A stretch of 64,000 nt of DNA from JAJAZB01 sp964244295 (GCA_964244295.1 CAXTIG010000023.1:38864-102863), one strand, 5' to 3'. Shown: positions 7,887 through 17,735, counted from the stretch's first letter. Notes: a model not told the origin generated them from the sequence alone. Translations and numbers: made by a program.

Positions 7887-10800
7887 ATGAAAAGAACGGT
7901 ACCCCTTTTGCTATGCCTTTGCCTGGGGGCCGGGTGCTTGTGGCACCCCGCGTACGCCCAGGACCGGACCGTGACCGGAAAAATCACGAGTGCCGGCGAT
8001 GGCCAACCGCTGCCGGGAGTCAACGTGCTCGTGAAAGGCACGCTGGTCGGCGGCTTCTCCGACGCCGAGGGGCGCTACGCCGTGCGGGTGTCCGCCGGGG
8101 CCTCGGCGCTGGTGTTTTCGTACGTGGGCTACACCCAGCAGGAACTCGCGCTCGGAACGGGCGCAACGGTGCTCAACGTACAACTGGCCGAAGACGCCCG
8201 CAACCTCGACGAGGTGATCGTATCGGGCCTAGCCACGAGCGTAAAGCGCAGCAACGCGGCCAACTCCGTGTCGCGAATCACCGCCGAACAACTCACCGGC
8301 TCGACCCGACCCGTGACACTCGACGCGGCGTTGAGCGGGAAGGTAGTCGGGGCCAACATCACCCAAAACAGCGGCGCACCGGGCGGTGGGATTTCGGTAA
8401 AACTGCGCGGGGTTTCGTCCATCAACGGCTCGTCCGAACCGCTGTACGTCATTGACGGGGTATTCGTCAACAATTCCCAGTTTGCCACCGGCGCGGGAGC
8501 CGGGGCCTTCAGCGGAGCCGGAGCCAACCAGGACCAGGCCCCCAACCGGATCTCGGACGTCAATCCCGCCGACATCGAGTCCATCGAAATTCTGAAAGGC
8601 CCCAGCGCCGCCGCCATTTACGGCACCCGCGCCAACGCTGGGGTCATCATCATCACCACCAAACGAGGCAAAGAAGGCCGCACGAAAGTGAGCTTCGGGC
8701 AGGACGTGGGCGTTTCCTCGGCCATTCGCCTGCTGGGGTACTCCGATTGGAGCCTCGACCCCATCGGGCCGCAAGGGCAGACCAAATTCGATTACATTTT
8801 CGGCAACGGAAACACGGGCAGCGGCAGCGCTGCTGAAATCGCGATTTGGCAAAAAGCCACCGCCGAGGGGAAAGTTTACGACTACGAAAAACTGATTTAC
8901 GGCAACACGGGCGTCATCAGCAACTCGCGACTGAGCATTTCGGGCGGCAACGAAAAAACCAAATTTTACGTGTCGGCGGGGCTGAACGACGAAACGGGGA
9001 TTCAGAACCGCACGGGTTTTCAACGAAAATCCATCCGGGTGAGCATCGACCACCGGCTGGCCAAATTCATCGACTTTTCGATGGGTTCCAACTACCTGCT
9101 CACGGGTGCCCAGCGTAGTTTTAGCGGCAACGACAACCGGGGGGTGTCCATCGGCTACACGCTGGCCTACACGCCCAACTACGCCCAACTGCTCCCTGTG
9201 AATGGCGTGTACCCCGACTCGCGCTACACCGGCGACAGCCCGCTGGCCATCGCCGACCGAGCCGTGAACGACGAGGCCACCAACCGCTTCATCCAGTCGT
9301 TTACGAGCAACGTGTATTTTATCCAGAAACCCACCAGCACCCTGAAACTGGCCCTGGCCGGGGGCGTGGATTACGTGAACACCGAGGCCGAGATTTACTT
9401 TCCCGAAGACCTGCAATCGCAGCGGCAGCGGCCCGCGCCGGGGGCCTCGCGGTTTTCCAAATCGCGAAGTTTCAACGTCAACCTGCAAGCTTTTTTAATT
9501 TACACCTGGAAACTCGGGAGCAAAATCGACCTAACCTCGCAGGTGGGCGCAGTGCGGCTTTCGACCAACAACGACCTGAGCTGGATCCAGGGCGAGGGCC
9601 TGCTGCCCAAGCAGCGCAACCCCAACACGGGCAGCATCCGGACGGCCAACGTAACCTTCCAATCCTGGCAGGATGTGGGTGTGGTGGCCCAGCAGGAAGC
9701 CAATTTTCAAGACAAAATCATCGGGACACTCGGCGTTCGTTTCGACAAATCGAGCCTCAACGGCGACAACACGAAGTGGTACGGTTTCCCACGGGCCTCG
9801 CTGGCGGTCAACGTGGCCAAGTTCGATTTCTGGAGCCTACCCGCTGTCAACCAGGTTAAGCTTCGGGCGGCCTTCGGGCGCACGGGCGGCGTGCCCGCCT
9901 TTGGCAACACGTTTACTTCGCTCGTGACGACCATCATCGACGGGCGGCTGGGTGCCCTCACGCCCACTTCCGTAGGCAACGCGGCCATCGATCCCGAAAC
10001 CGCCCAGGAAATCGAAGGAGGACTGGACCTGGGTTTTTTCAAAAACCGGATCACGCTCGAAGCCACCTACTACGACAAAACGGTGTTCAACCTGCTCAAT
10101 CCCTACATCATTTCGAGCGGTACGGGCGTGACGCAGTTTAACGCCTACCCCGTGGGCGATTTGCAAAACCGGGGCGTGGAACTGGCCCTGGGCGTAACGC
10201 CAATTGAAACGGCAGACCTGTCCTGGACCTCGCAGGTGCAGTTTTGGGCCAACCGGAGCAAAATCACCCGGCTCGAAATTCCGAACACGACGGTAGGGGG
10301 GGGCTTCAGTATTTACGGGCGCAACCAGCTTCGGCTCGGCGAATCACCCACGCGCTGGTACGGCTCGCCCAACCTGCCCGACGCCGACGGCGTGGCCCAG
10401 GCTACCCGCTACGAAGACGCCCAGCCGCGCTACCAGCTTTCGTGGTCGAACCAGGTGAAGTTTTTCAAAAACTTCGACTTTTCGTTCCTGTTCCACACCA
10501 GCCAGGGCAACTACAACTCCAACCTGACCATCAAGCAGAAAGACACCGGCGGCACCACCAAAGACTGGAGCGAGGTGGACAACCTTTACGAAAACGTAGG
10601 CCAGCCCAACGGTCGCGCCCGGCTCCCGACCAACCCCAACGTCACGGCGCGGGAGTTTATCCAGGACGCCAGCTACGTGCGCCTCCGCGAGGTATCGCTG
10701 TACTACACCCTGCCGCAAACGGTGCTGAAATCGTGGACTAAAAACGTGATTTCCAACGTGCGGGTGGGGGTTTCGGCCAACAACCTGCTCACGTTTACGA

Positions 10801-10922
10801 AGTACGAGGGCTACGACCCGGAGGTGTCCAACTTCGGCAACCAGTCGGTCGGGGCGAGCGTCGACAACGCGGCGTTTCCCAACAGCAAACGCCTGTTTTT
10901 CCACCTGGCGGTTGATTTCTAA
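7887..10922 (+). CDS. SusC/RagA-family TonB-linked outer-membrane transporter
   Basis: 1011 aa. A signal peptide ends at about residue 25 (PAYAQ). It is followed by a carboxypeptidase-D regulatory-like domain (VTGKITSAGDGQPLPGVNVL, about 28-110), then a plug domain with LYVIDGVFVN and SIEILKGPSAAAIYG, then a TonB-dependent beta-barrel to the C-terminus. It imports large substrates such as glycans or peptides across the outer membrane, driven by TonB, with SusD as lid. The SusD gene follows after a hairpin-rich spacer. The adjacent esterase and hydrolase suggest an ester-bearing or peptide substrate, but the ligand cannot be named. Confidence 0.95.
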   Translation: MKRTVPLLLCLCLGAGCLWHPAYAQDRTVTGKITSAGDGQPLPGVNVLVKGTLVGGFSDAEGRYAVRVSAGASALVFSYVGYTQQELALGTGATVLNVQLAEDARNLDEVIVSGLATSVKRSNAANSVSRITAEQLTGSTRPVTLDAALSGKVVGANITQNSGAPGGGISVKLRGVSSINGSSEPLYVIDGVFVNNSQFATGAGAGAFSGAGANQDQAPNRISDVNPADIESIEILKGPSAAAIYGTRANAGVIIITTKRGKEGRTKVSFGQDVGVSSAIRLLGYSDWSLDPIGPQGQTKFDYIFGNGNTGSGSAAEIAIWQKATAEGKVYDYEKLIYGNTGVISNSRLSISGGNEKTKFYVSAGLNDETGIQNRTGFQRKSIRVSIDHRLAKFIDFSMGSNYLLTGAQRSFSGNDNRGVSIGYTLAYTPNYAQLLPVNGVYPDSRYTGDSPLAIADRAVNDEATNRFIQSFTSNVYFIQKPTSTLKLALAGGVDYVNTEAEIYFPEDLQSQRQRPAPGASRFSKSRSFNVNLQAFLIYTWKLGSKIDLTSQVGAVRLSTNNDLSWIQGEGLLPKQRNPNTGSIRTANVTFQSWQDVGVVAQQEANFQDKIIGTLGVRFDKSSLNGDNTKWYGFPRASLAVNVAKFDFWSLPAVNQVKLRAAFGRTGGVPAFGNTFTSLVTTIIDGRLGALTPTSVGNAAIDPETAQEIEGGLDLGFFKNRITLEATYYDKTVFNLLNPYIISSGTGVTQFNAYPVGDLQNRGVELALGVTPIETADLSWTSQVQFWANRSKITRLEIPNTTVGGGFSIYGRNQLRLGESPTRWYGSPNLPDADGVAQATRYEDAQPRYQLSWSNQVKFFKNFDFSFLFHTSQGNYNSNLTIKQKDTGGTTKDWSEVDNLYENVGQPNGRARLPTNPNVTAREFIQDASYVRLREVSLYYTLPQTVLKSWTKNVISNVRVGVSANNLLTFTKYEGYDPEVSNFGNQSVGASVDNAAFPNSKRLFFHLAVDF

Positions 10923-10940
10923 ACTAGTTCTTTATTGAAA

Positions 10941-11037
10941 GTGGGGCGGTCACCCTGAGCGAAGTCGAAGGGCGTGCGCGGGCCGACGCGGTGACCAGCC
11001 GCACGCCCTTCGACTTCGCTCAGGGTGACCGCCCCAC
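10941..11037. repeat. Perfect 37-bp inverted repeat between susC and susD
   Basis: Arms 10941-10977 and 11001-11037 are exact reverse complements around a 23-bp loop. The arm contains CACCCTGAGCGAAGTCGAAG, the widespread Bacteroidota intergenic repeat word. In the transcript it would form a very stable hairpin just ahead of the susD start at 11057. It could reduce read-through, protect the upstream mRNA or simply be a REP-like insertion. Confidence 0.9.
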
Positions 11038-11056
11038 ACTAAAAGTTTTCATTTCC

Positions 11057-12445
11057 ATGAAACGACACCTGCTTTATTCCCTGCTTTTCCTGGCCTGCCT
11101 CGGGTTGCCGACGGGCTGCGGGTTTTTCAAGGTCGACGACACCATCGACCCCAACAACCCGACGGTGGAATCCGTCCTGACCAACGCCTCGCGCATTCAG
11201 CTCAACCAGTTGGGCGTGGGGGTGCAGTCGGCCCTGCGCAACGGGTATTCCAACTACTACCTCGTGGCGGGGTCCATCGGGCGGGAGTTGTACAACCTGG
11301 CCTCGACCGAACTCACCTGGACCACCGAACTGCTCGGCTCGACCAACGGCGGCTTCAGCGCCACCACGCTCTTCAACGGCTACTACGCCGAGTTTGCCCA
11401 GACCCGCCGGCGGGCGGAGGTGTTTATCCAGTCGGCGGAGCAATCAGCCACCGGCGGCCCCGACGCGCTCACCGACGCCCAGAAAGGCGGCATTCGCGGA
11501 TTCAGCAACACCGTGAAAGGCCTCGTGATGCTCAACCTGCTCAACATGCAGTACAAAAACGGCATCCGCATCGCCTTCACCGACCTGGTGTCGCCCGGCG
11601 ATATGCTCAAGCCGGGGCCGTTCGTGACCTACGAGCAAAGCCTGGCCGAAATCCGGCGCCTGCTCGACGAAGGCGCGGCTCAACTCGCGGCGGCGGGCAC
11701 TGAGTTTGCCTTTCCGATGACGAGCGGCTACGCCGGGTTCAACACGCCCGCCACGTTCCGGCGGTTTAACCGGGGCCTGACCGCCCGCGTGGCCATGTAT
11801 CAGAAAGACTGGCCGGGGATGCTCGCCACGCTGAGCGAGTCGGCCCTGAGTCTGACCGGGCCGCTCACGACGGGGCCGGTATTTACCTACTCCATCACGG
11901 CGGGCGATTTGACCAATCCGTTTTACCAACTGCCCAACACGACCAACTCGCCGGTTGTGGCGCAGGCTTCGTTGCTGACCGATGCCGAGGCGGGCGACAC
12001 CCGCGTGACCCGTAAACTCGTGAAACGCACCACACCCCGCACGCTCAACGGCCTCATCGGCACCCACGACGCGGCGCTGTACGCCTCCAACGTGGCCCCG
12101 GTGTCGATTCTGCGCAACGAAGAACTGGTGCTGATGCAGGCCGAGGCGCTCATCCAGACCAACCGGTTGCCCGAAGCCGTGGCTGCCCTCAACGTGGTGC
12201 GGGCGGGGGCGGGCCTGCCCCCGCTGGCCACGGCCAAACCCGCCATCGTGGGCAACCAAGCGGCGCTGATTGACGAATTGCTCAACCAGCGCCGCTACTC
12301 GCTTTGGTACGAAGGCCACCGCTGGTTTGACATCCGACGCTACGGACGGCTCGACAAACTGCCCAACGACCAGCCCAACCACAAGGTGTACGAGCAACTC
12401 ATCCGTCCCTTCGCCGAAGTGCAGTGGGATGCGAAAAACCAGTAG
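11057..12445 (+). CDS. SusD/RagB-family nutrient-binding lipoprotein
   Basis: 462 aa from ATG 11057; upstream frames run through the hairpin repeat and are excluded. The signal peptide ends LGLPTGC with the lipidated Cys at 21. The TPR-like SusD core is followed by the family C-terminal block NEELVLMQAEAL, VVRAGAGLP and QRRYSLWYEGHRWFDIRRYG. It is anchored on the cell surface and closes over the SusC barrel. Two SusD-typical helices near residues 30-60 (NNPTVESVL) are present. Confidence 0.93.
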   Translation: MKRHLLYSLLFLACLGLPTGCGFFKVDDTIDPNNPTVESVLTNASRIQLNQLGVGVQSALRNGYSNYYLVAGSIGRELYNLASTELTWTTELLGSTNGGFSATTLFNGYYAEFAQTRRRAEVFIQSAEQSATGGPDALTDAQKGGIRGFSNTVKGLVMLNLLNMQYKNGIRIAFTDLVSPGDMLKPGPFVTYEQSLAEIRRLLDEGAAQLAAAGTEFAFPMTSGYAGFNTPATFRRFNRGLTARVAMYQKDWPGMLATLSESALSLTGPLTTGPVFTYSITAGDLTNPFYQLPNTTNSPVVAQASLLTDAEAGDTRVTRKLVKRTTPRTLNGLIGTHDAALYASNVAPVSILRNEELVLMQAEALIQTNRLPEAVAALNVVRAGAGLPPLATAKPAIVGNQAALIDELLNQRRYSLWYEGHRWFDIRRYGRLDKLPNDQPNHKVYEQLIRPFAEVQWDAKNQ

Positions 12446-12469
12446 GTTTGGAGGTTGTCAGAATGAGGT

Positions 12470-12574
12470 TGTCACGCGGAGCGGACGCCGCGCGGTCGAA
12501 GCGCGGTTGGAAATGGGAGATCTTCTGCGAAGTCCAACCGCGCTTCGACCGCGCGGCGTCCGCTCCGCGTGACA
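12470..12574. repeat. 42-bp inverted repeat between susD and esterase
   Basis: Arms 12470-12511 and 12533-12574 are exact complements around a 21-bp loop. The arm begins TGTCACGCGGAGCGGACGCC and is unrelated in sequence to the susC/susD arm apart from its TGTCACGC start. It lies about 45 bp before the esterase start. Confidence 0.88.
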
Positions 12575-12619
12575 GTGCTCCACTTTTTATTTTTACCGTA
12601 CCTAGCCTATTTCATTGCC

Positions 12620-14227
12620 ATGAATTTTTATTTTTCCAAAAACCGCCTGCTTTTGGCGGCAGCCGCGCTCCTCAGCCTGCTCGTCGGCCCGCTCCGGGCG
12701 CAGGTGAGTTTTGAAATCAGCTACCCGACCTCGTTCAGTCCGGCCCCACTCACGGGCCGGATGTTTCTGGTCATCGCCCGCAAGGATTCCGTCGAACCCC
12801 GCCTCCAGGTGGGACGCTACGGCACCCAGTTTTTCGGAGTCGATTTTGAGAAACTACCCGCTGCGAAGGCCGTCGTCGTGGACGGCTCGACACTGGGATA
12901 CCCCGTCAACGCGCTGAAGGACCTGCCCAAAGGCGAGTATTTCGTGCAGGCCGTACTCAACAAGTACACCGAGTTCAAGCGCTCCGACGGCCACACGCTC
13001 TGGATGCATCAGGACCAGTGGGAGGGCCAGGACTGGCGGCGCTCGCCGGGCAACGGGTACAGTGCCGTGCAAAAAATTACGCTCGACCCGGCCCGGCCCA
13101 CGGTGCTGAAGCTGGACATCACGAAGGTGATTCCGCCCATCGCCGTGCCCGCCGACACCCGCTGGGTGAAGCATTTGAAAATCAAAAGCGAGAAACTGAC
13201 CAAATTCTGGGGGCAGCCCATGTACATCGGGGCCACGATTCTACTGCCCAAAGGCTACGAGCAGGAAACCACCCGGCAGTACCCGACCGTGTACCAGCAG
13301 GGGCATTTTTCGCTGGCGGCGCCGTTTCGGTTTGAAGAAAAACCCGAAAATGAATTTTACCGGGCCTGGAATTCCGACACCCTGCCGCGTTTCATCGCCG
13401 TCACCCTGCAACACCCCACACCGTACTTCGACGATTCGTACGCCGTCAACTCGGCCAACAACGGACCCTACGGCGACGCGATTCACGAGGAACTGATTCC
13501 TGAACTCGAAAAGCAGTTCCGTTGCATCCGGCAGGGCTACGCCCGGTTGCTCACGGGCGGTTCCACGGGCGGCTGGGAGTCGTTTGCCTTGCAGGTGCTG
13601 TACCCGGATTTCTACGGCGGCACCTGGTCGTTTGCCCCCGACCCGCTCGATTTTCGCAACGTCGAGGGCATCAACGTGTACGACGACGGAAACGCGTTTT
13701 ACAAACAACACGAGTGGTACCGGGTGCCCACGCCCAACACGCGGATTCCGGCCACCGGGGCCGTGCGGCTCACCTCCGAGCAGCGCAACACGATGGAACT
13801 CGTCAACGGCACCAAAGGCCGTTCCGGCGGGCAACTCGACATCTGGAGCGCCGTGTTCGGGCCGGTAGGAGCCGATGGGTACTTCAAGCCGCTGTTCGAC
13901 AAACGCAGCGGGGTGATGGATCCCAGCGTGGCGAAATACTGGAGAGAACACTTCGACATGCGCCACTACCTCGAAACCAACTGGGCCACCGTGGGTCCGA
14001 AATTGGTGGGGAAACTTCACGTCATTTGCGGGCGCATGGACGATTTTTACCTCAACATCGGCGCCTACCACATGGAAGATTTTCTGACGAAAACGAAAAA
14101 TCCGGCCTACGGTGGTTCGTTTACCTACGGCGAGCGGGGCGGACACAGTTGGCGGCCCTACTCCAACGCCACCCTGCTGAAAATCATGGACCGGCACATT
14201 CAGAAAATGGCTCCGCAGGCGAAGTGA
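12620..14227 (+). CDS. Secreted alpha/beta-fold esterase (esterase D-like)
   Basis: 535 aa from ATG 12620. The signal peptide ends near residue 28 (GPLRAQ). The C-terminal two thirds is an alpha/beta hydrolase: GATILLPKGYEQE entry strand, TGGSTGGWES nucleophile elbow with Ser at about 315, a QHPTPYFDDSYAV block, and a late HSWRPY that probably supplies the catalytic His. It resembles putative esterases and feruloyl/enterochelin-type enzymes. It follows SusCD on the same strand and would act in the periplasm or outside, removing ester groups from the imported substrate (inference). Confidence 0.82.
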   Translation: MNFYFSKNRLLLAAAALLSLLVGPLRAQVSFEISYPTSFSPAPLTGRMFLVIARKDSVEPRLQVGRYGTQFFGVDFEKLPAAKAVVVDGSTLGYPVNALKDLPKGEYFVQAVLNKYTEFKRSDGHTLWMHQDQWEGQDWRRSPGNGYSAVQKITLDPARPTVLKLDITKVIPPIAVPADTRWVKHLKIKSEKLTKFWGQPMYIGATILLPKGYEQETTRQYPTVYQQGHFSLAAPFRFEEKPENEFYRAWNSDTLPRFIAVTLQHPTPYFDDSYAVNSANNGPYGDAIHEELIPELEKQFRCIRQGYARLLTGGSTGGWESFALQVLYPDFYGGTWSFAPDPLDFRNVEGINVYDDGNAFYKQHEWYRVPTPNTRIPATGAVRLTSEQRNTMELVNGTKGRSGGQLDIWSAVFGPVGADGYFKPLFDKRSGVMDPSVAKYWREHFDMRHYLETNWATVGPKLVGKLHVICGRMDDFYLNIGAYHMEDFLTKTKNPAYGGSFTYGERGGHSWRPYSNATLLKIMDRHIQKMAPQAK

Positions 14228-14254
14228 CCAATACTGATTTTTTTTAGAATCCTC

Positions 14255-14301
14255 AGCCGGTCATTCCTCCTGCGTCGGGATGACCGGCTCGTTCTGTTTT
14301 T
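14255..14301 (+). terminator. Terminator after esterase
   Basis: AGCCGGTCAT at 14255-14264 pairs with ATGACCGGCT at 14280-14289, with extra CC/GG pairs inside, followed by CGTTCTGTTTTTC. A rho-independent terminator separating the SusCD-esterase unit from the next gene. Confidence 0.75.
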
Positions 14302-14358
14302 CATTGAAAACTCAGTAGCATTTTTTAAAAAGTACGCAACCACGCATTCCTGTTTCCC

Positions 14359-16263
14359 ATGAATACCCTCTACCAGTCCCTTCTTTCCCTGCTTTGTCTC
14401 GTCCTTATCCTGCTCACGGGCATTGCCTGCCTCCCAGCCCTGGCGCAGGTCGCCGTCAACAAGCAGGATTCGACGTACATCCGTGACAACTATACCAAGT
14501 CGGAAATTCTCATTCCGATGCGCGACGGCGTGAAGCTCTTCACCTCGATTTACGTCCCGAAGGCGACCGCCCAGCCCTACCCCATCATGCTCGACCGGAC
14601 ACCGTACAGCATCGCTCCTTACGGCCCCGAGGCCTACCGCACTTCGCTGGGGCCGTCGATGCTCTTCGCCCGCGACGGGTTTATTTTCGTGTACCAGGAC
14701 GTGCGCGGGCGGTACCTGAGCGAAGGCGAGTTCGTGGCCGTGCGGCCCACCGTGCCGAACAAGAAAAATAAAACCGACATCGACGAAAGCTCCGATACCT
14801 ACGACACCATCGAGTGGTTGTTGAAAAACATCCCGAACAACAACGGTAAAGTGGGCACCTGGGGCATTTCGGCACCGGGCTTTTACACCACCACTACGAT
14901 CATCGACGCCCACCCGGCCCTGAAAGCCGCCTCGCCCCAGGCCCCGGTTACGGATTGGTTTATGGGCGACGACCGCCACCACAACGGGGCTTTTCACCTC
15001 ATGGGCACCTTCGCGTTTCTGTCGTCGTACGGCGCACCCCGGCCCCAGCCCACCTCGAAAGGAACGCCGGGTTTCCGCGACTACGGCACTCCCGATGGCT
15101 ATGATTTTTACCTGAAACTGGGTCCACTCTCCAACGCCAACAAGCGGTATTTCAAGGGCGAAAATAAGCTTTGGAACGACATGATGGCGCACGGCACCTA
15201 CGACGAGTACTGGCAAAGCCGCTCGCCCGTGCCGCATTTGAAAAACGTAAAACCCGCCGTGCTGACCGTGGGCGGCTGGTACGACCAGGAAGATTTGTAC
15301 GGGCCGCTGAAAACCTACGCGGGCATCGAGCGGCAGAATCCGGGCGCGAAAAATACGCTGGTGATGGGGCCGTGGTTTCACGGCAGTTGGGCACGCCTCG
15401 ACGGCGACGTGCTCGGCAACCTGCGCTTTGGCTCCAAAACGAGTTTGTTTTACCGCGAAACCATCGAACTGCCTTTTTTCAAACACCACCTCAAGGACGG
15501 CCCCGACCCGAAACTTCCCGAAGCCTACGCCTTCGATACCGGCACCAATGCCTGGAAGCAGTACACGAAATGGCCCCCGACAGCGGCTCAGGAAAAACGC
15601 CTGTACCTGCATTCAGGCGGGAAACTCTCGTTCGACGCGCCCCGCGAAAGCGCCGCCAGTTTCAGCGAGTACGTGAGCGATCCGGCCAGGCCCGTGCCCT
15701 ACACCGCCGAGGTGCGGGTGATTCGGGGCAGCGAATTCATGATCGAAGACCAACGCTTTGCCGCCACCCGTCCCGACGTGCTCGTGTATGAATCGGAAGT
15801 ACTGACCAACGACGTCAGCATCGCGGGCAACGTGGCGGCCGATTTGTTCGTCTCCACGACGGGCACCGACGCCGATTTCGTGGTGAAACTCATCGACGTG
15901 TACCCGCCCGACGCGCCCGACACCAGCCCTAACCGGGCCGTGCGGATGGGCGGTTACCAACTCATGGTGCGCGGCGAGGTGATGCGGGCCAAATTCCGCA
16001 ACAGCTTCAGCAAGCCCGAAGCGCTGGTGCCCGGCCAGGTAGCGCGGGTGCCCTTCGATATGCAGGATGCCCACCACACGTTTAAAAAAGGCCATAAAAT
16101 TATGGTGCAGGTGCAAAGCTCCTGGTTCCCGCTGGTGGACCGCAACCCGCAGAAATTCGTGGACATTTACAACGCCACCGAAGCCGATTTCCAGAAAGCC
16201 ACGCACCGCATCCACCACGCCGCCAGCACGCCATCGAGCGTGAAGGTGGGGGTGGTGGAGTAG
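14359..16263 (+). CDS. CocE/NonD-family hydrolase (X-Pro dipeptidyl-peptidase-like)
   Basis: 634 aa with a signal peptide ending ALAQ near residue 32. The S15/CocE domain starts with IPMRDGVKLFTSIYVP, has FVYQDVRGRYLSEGEF and the nucleophile elbow TWGISAPG with Ser at about 171, then VGGWYDQEDLYG and the C-terminal X-Pro dipeptidyl-peptidase jelly-roll (VRVIRGSEFMIEDQR, SIAGNVAADLFVSTTGTDAD, HKIMVQVQSSWFP). These serine hydrolases cleave esters or peptide/amide bonds. Periplasmic or extracellular. It may belong functionally with the SusCD locus though a terminator separates them. Confidence 0.92.
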   Translation: MNTLYQSLLSLLCLVLILLTGIACLPALAQVAVNKQDSTYIRDNYTKSEILIPMRDGVKLFTSIYVPKATAQPYPIMLDRTPYSIAPYGPEAYRTSLGPSMLFARDGFIFVYQDVRGRYLSEGEFVAVRPTVPNKKNKTDIDESSDTYDTIEWLLKNIPNNNGKVGTWGISAPGFYTTTTIIDAHPALKAASPQAPVTDWFMGDDRHHNGAFHLMGTFAFLSSYGAPRPQPTSKGTPGFRDYGTPDGYDFYLKLGPLSNANKRYFKGENKLWNDMMAHGTYDEYWQSRSPVPHLKNVKPAVLTVGGWYDQEDLYGPLKTYAGIERQNPGAKNTLVMGPWFHGSWARLDGDVLGNLRFGSKTSLFYRETIELPFFKHHLKDGPDPKLPEAYAFDTGTNAWKQYTKWPPTAAQEKRLYLHSGGKLSFDAPRESAASFSEYVSDPARPVPYTAEVRVIRGSEFMIEDQRFAATRPDVLVYESEVLTNDVSIAGNVAADLFVSTTGTDADFVVKLIDVYPPDAPDTSPNRAVRMGGYQLMVRGEVMRAKFRNSFSKPEALVPGQVARVPFDMQDAHHTFKKGHKIMVQVQSSWFPLVDRNPQKFVDIYNATEADFQKATHRIHHAASTPSSVKVGVVE

Positions 16264-16280
16264 GGGCTTTGCTCCGTACC

Positions 16281-16414
16281 CGTTGTCATCCTGAGCGCAG
16301 CGAAGGATCTCATTGGACGACCGGACGTTTGGACGATGACCCAGCGTTAGCCAATGGCCTGGCCGATTACTCGGCAGTCCAACGAGGTCCTTCGCTGCGC
16401 TCAGGATGACAACG
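16281..16414. repeat. Core-bearing palindrome, copy 1 (GATGACCCAGCG family)
   Basis: Arms of 34 bp (16281-16314 and 16381-16414) pair with two mismatches. The arm contains GTCATCCTGAGCGCAGCGAA. The central part carries GACGATGACCCAGCGTTAGC, shared with the elements at 20361 and 55083. Confidence 0.88.
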
Positions 16415-16510
16415 TGGGGTATTTTTCAAGAAGCAACGTGCCACGTCCCCCGCGTGGCACGTTGCTTTCCAGGCAATTCTTAATTCCTAATTTTTAATTC
16501 CCAATTGAAA

Positions 16511-17623
16511 ATGAAGGCCATCGCCACCATTCCCAGCAGCAAAACGCTTCGCCTCATCGAGCGCGACAAACCCGGAATCACCGCCCCCGACGAGGTGAAA
16601 ATTAAAATTACCCGCGTGGGCATCTGCGGTACCGACCGCGAAATTGCCCACGGAGGCCGGGCCGACGCCGAACCCGGTCGGGAAGAATTGGTCATCGGGC
16701 ACGAAATGCTGGGCGTGGTGGAGGAAGTCGGGGAAAACGTGACCACGGTGAAACCCGGCGACCGGGGCGTGTTCATCGTCCGGCGCGATTGCGGGCTGGG
16801 CCTCCCCTGCTGCGCCGACCGTTCCGACCAGTGTTTTTCGGGAGCCTACACCGAGCGCGGCATCAAGGCCCGCGACGGCTACCTGACGGAGTACGTGGTG
16901 GACAAAGAAAAATACCTCGTCCGCGTCCCCGACGCCCTCGGCGATTTGGCCGTGCTGACCGAACCGCTATCGGTGGGCGAAAAAGCCATCGACGAAGCGC
17001 TGAAAATCCAGGTGGCTCGGATACCCGGCGCGGACTACGACACCTTTTTGGAAGGAAAAAAAACGCTGGTGGCGGGCCTCGGCCCCATCGGAATGCTGCT
17101 GGCCTTTGCCCTGCGCCTGCGCGGGGCCGAGGTCTGGGGCCTGAACCGCTCCGGCCCCGACGACCCGGCGGCAACAATCCTGACCGAAATCGGCGGGCAT
17201 CACCTCAACGGCGGTGCGTCGGACGTGTACGACCTGGACGAAACCATCGGTCCCTTCGACCTGATTTTTGAAGCCACCGGCTCGGCCCAACTCGAATTTG
17301 ACCTGCTCGACGCGCTCGGCATCAACGGCGTGTACGTCGTGACCGGCATTCCACCCGCCGACCGGGAAGTAAAACTCCGGGGCGGCGAATTGATGCAGCA
17401 ACTCGTGCTCAACAACCAGGTGCTGCTCGGCACGGTCAACGCCTCGAAAGCCCACAACGAAACCGCCCTGCGTGACCTCCAATCCTGCCGCCAACGCTTC
17501 GGCGACGCCATCGACCGGGTCATCACCCACGTGGTGCCGTACTCAGATTTTCAAAAAGCCATCTTTGAACGCGCCGAGGGCGAAATCAAAACCGTGCTGG
17601 ATTTTACGATGGTGGGAGGGTGA
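16511..17623 (+). CDS. Zinc-dependent glucose 1-dehydrogenase-like MDR oxidoreductase
   Basis: 370 aa from ATG 16511. Medium-chain dehydrogenase/reductase layout: N-terminal GroES-like catalytic domain with GICGTDREIAHGG and GHEMLGVVEEVGENV, a CGLGLPCCADRSDQC segment, ARDGYLTEYVVD, then the Rossmann domain VAGLGPIGMLLAFALRLRGAEV. This pattern, with Gly/Asp-rich C-terminus, matches glucose/galactose 1-dehydrogenases that oxidise the sugar to its lactone with NAD(P). Cytoplasmic. A role in using the sugars taken up by the upstream locus is possible but not shown. Confidence 0.82.
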   Translation: MKAIATIPSSKTLRLIERDKPGITAPDEVKIKITRVGICGTDREIAHGGRADAEPGREELVIGHEMLGVVEEVGENVTTVKPGDRGVFIVRRDCGLGLPCCADRSDQCFSGAYTERGIKARDGYLTEYVVDKEKYLVRVPDALGDLAVLTEPLSVGEKAIDEALKIQVARIPGADYDTFLEGKKTLVAGLGPIGMLLAFALRLRGAEVWGLNRSGPDDPAATILTEIGGHHLNGGASDVYDLDETIGPFDLIFEATGSAQLEFDLLDALGINGVYVVTGIPPADREVKLRGGELMQQLVLNNQVLLGTVNASKAHNETALRDLQSCRQRFGDAIDRVITHVVPYSDFQKAIFERAEGEIKTVLDFTMVGG

Positions 17624-17735
17624 GAGGAGAGTAGAGAGGATAGAGCAGAGAAAAAAGACAAGCGGTCTGCGGCTGCGTTTCTCTATCCTGTCTACTCTTT
17701 ACTCTCTCCTCTCTCCTCTCTGCTCTCTCCTCTCA
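17622..17735. repeat. GAGAGGA/TCCTCTC mirrored word repeat
   Basis: Between two convergent genes lies a purine run (GAGAGGAGAGTAGAGAGGAT) and, after about 30 bp, a pyrimidine run built from CTCTCCTCTC and CTATCCTGTCTACTCT words. The two halves can pair into a long imperfect hairpin and may terminate transcription from both sides. Confidence 0.6.

Noticed and set aside
14200..15612. Long minus-strand frame opposite the CocE/NonD hydrolase
   Set aside because: Same shadow pattern; the plus-strand protein has clear catalytic motifs.
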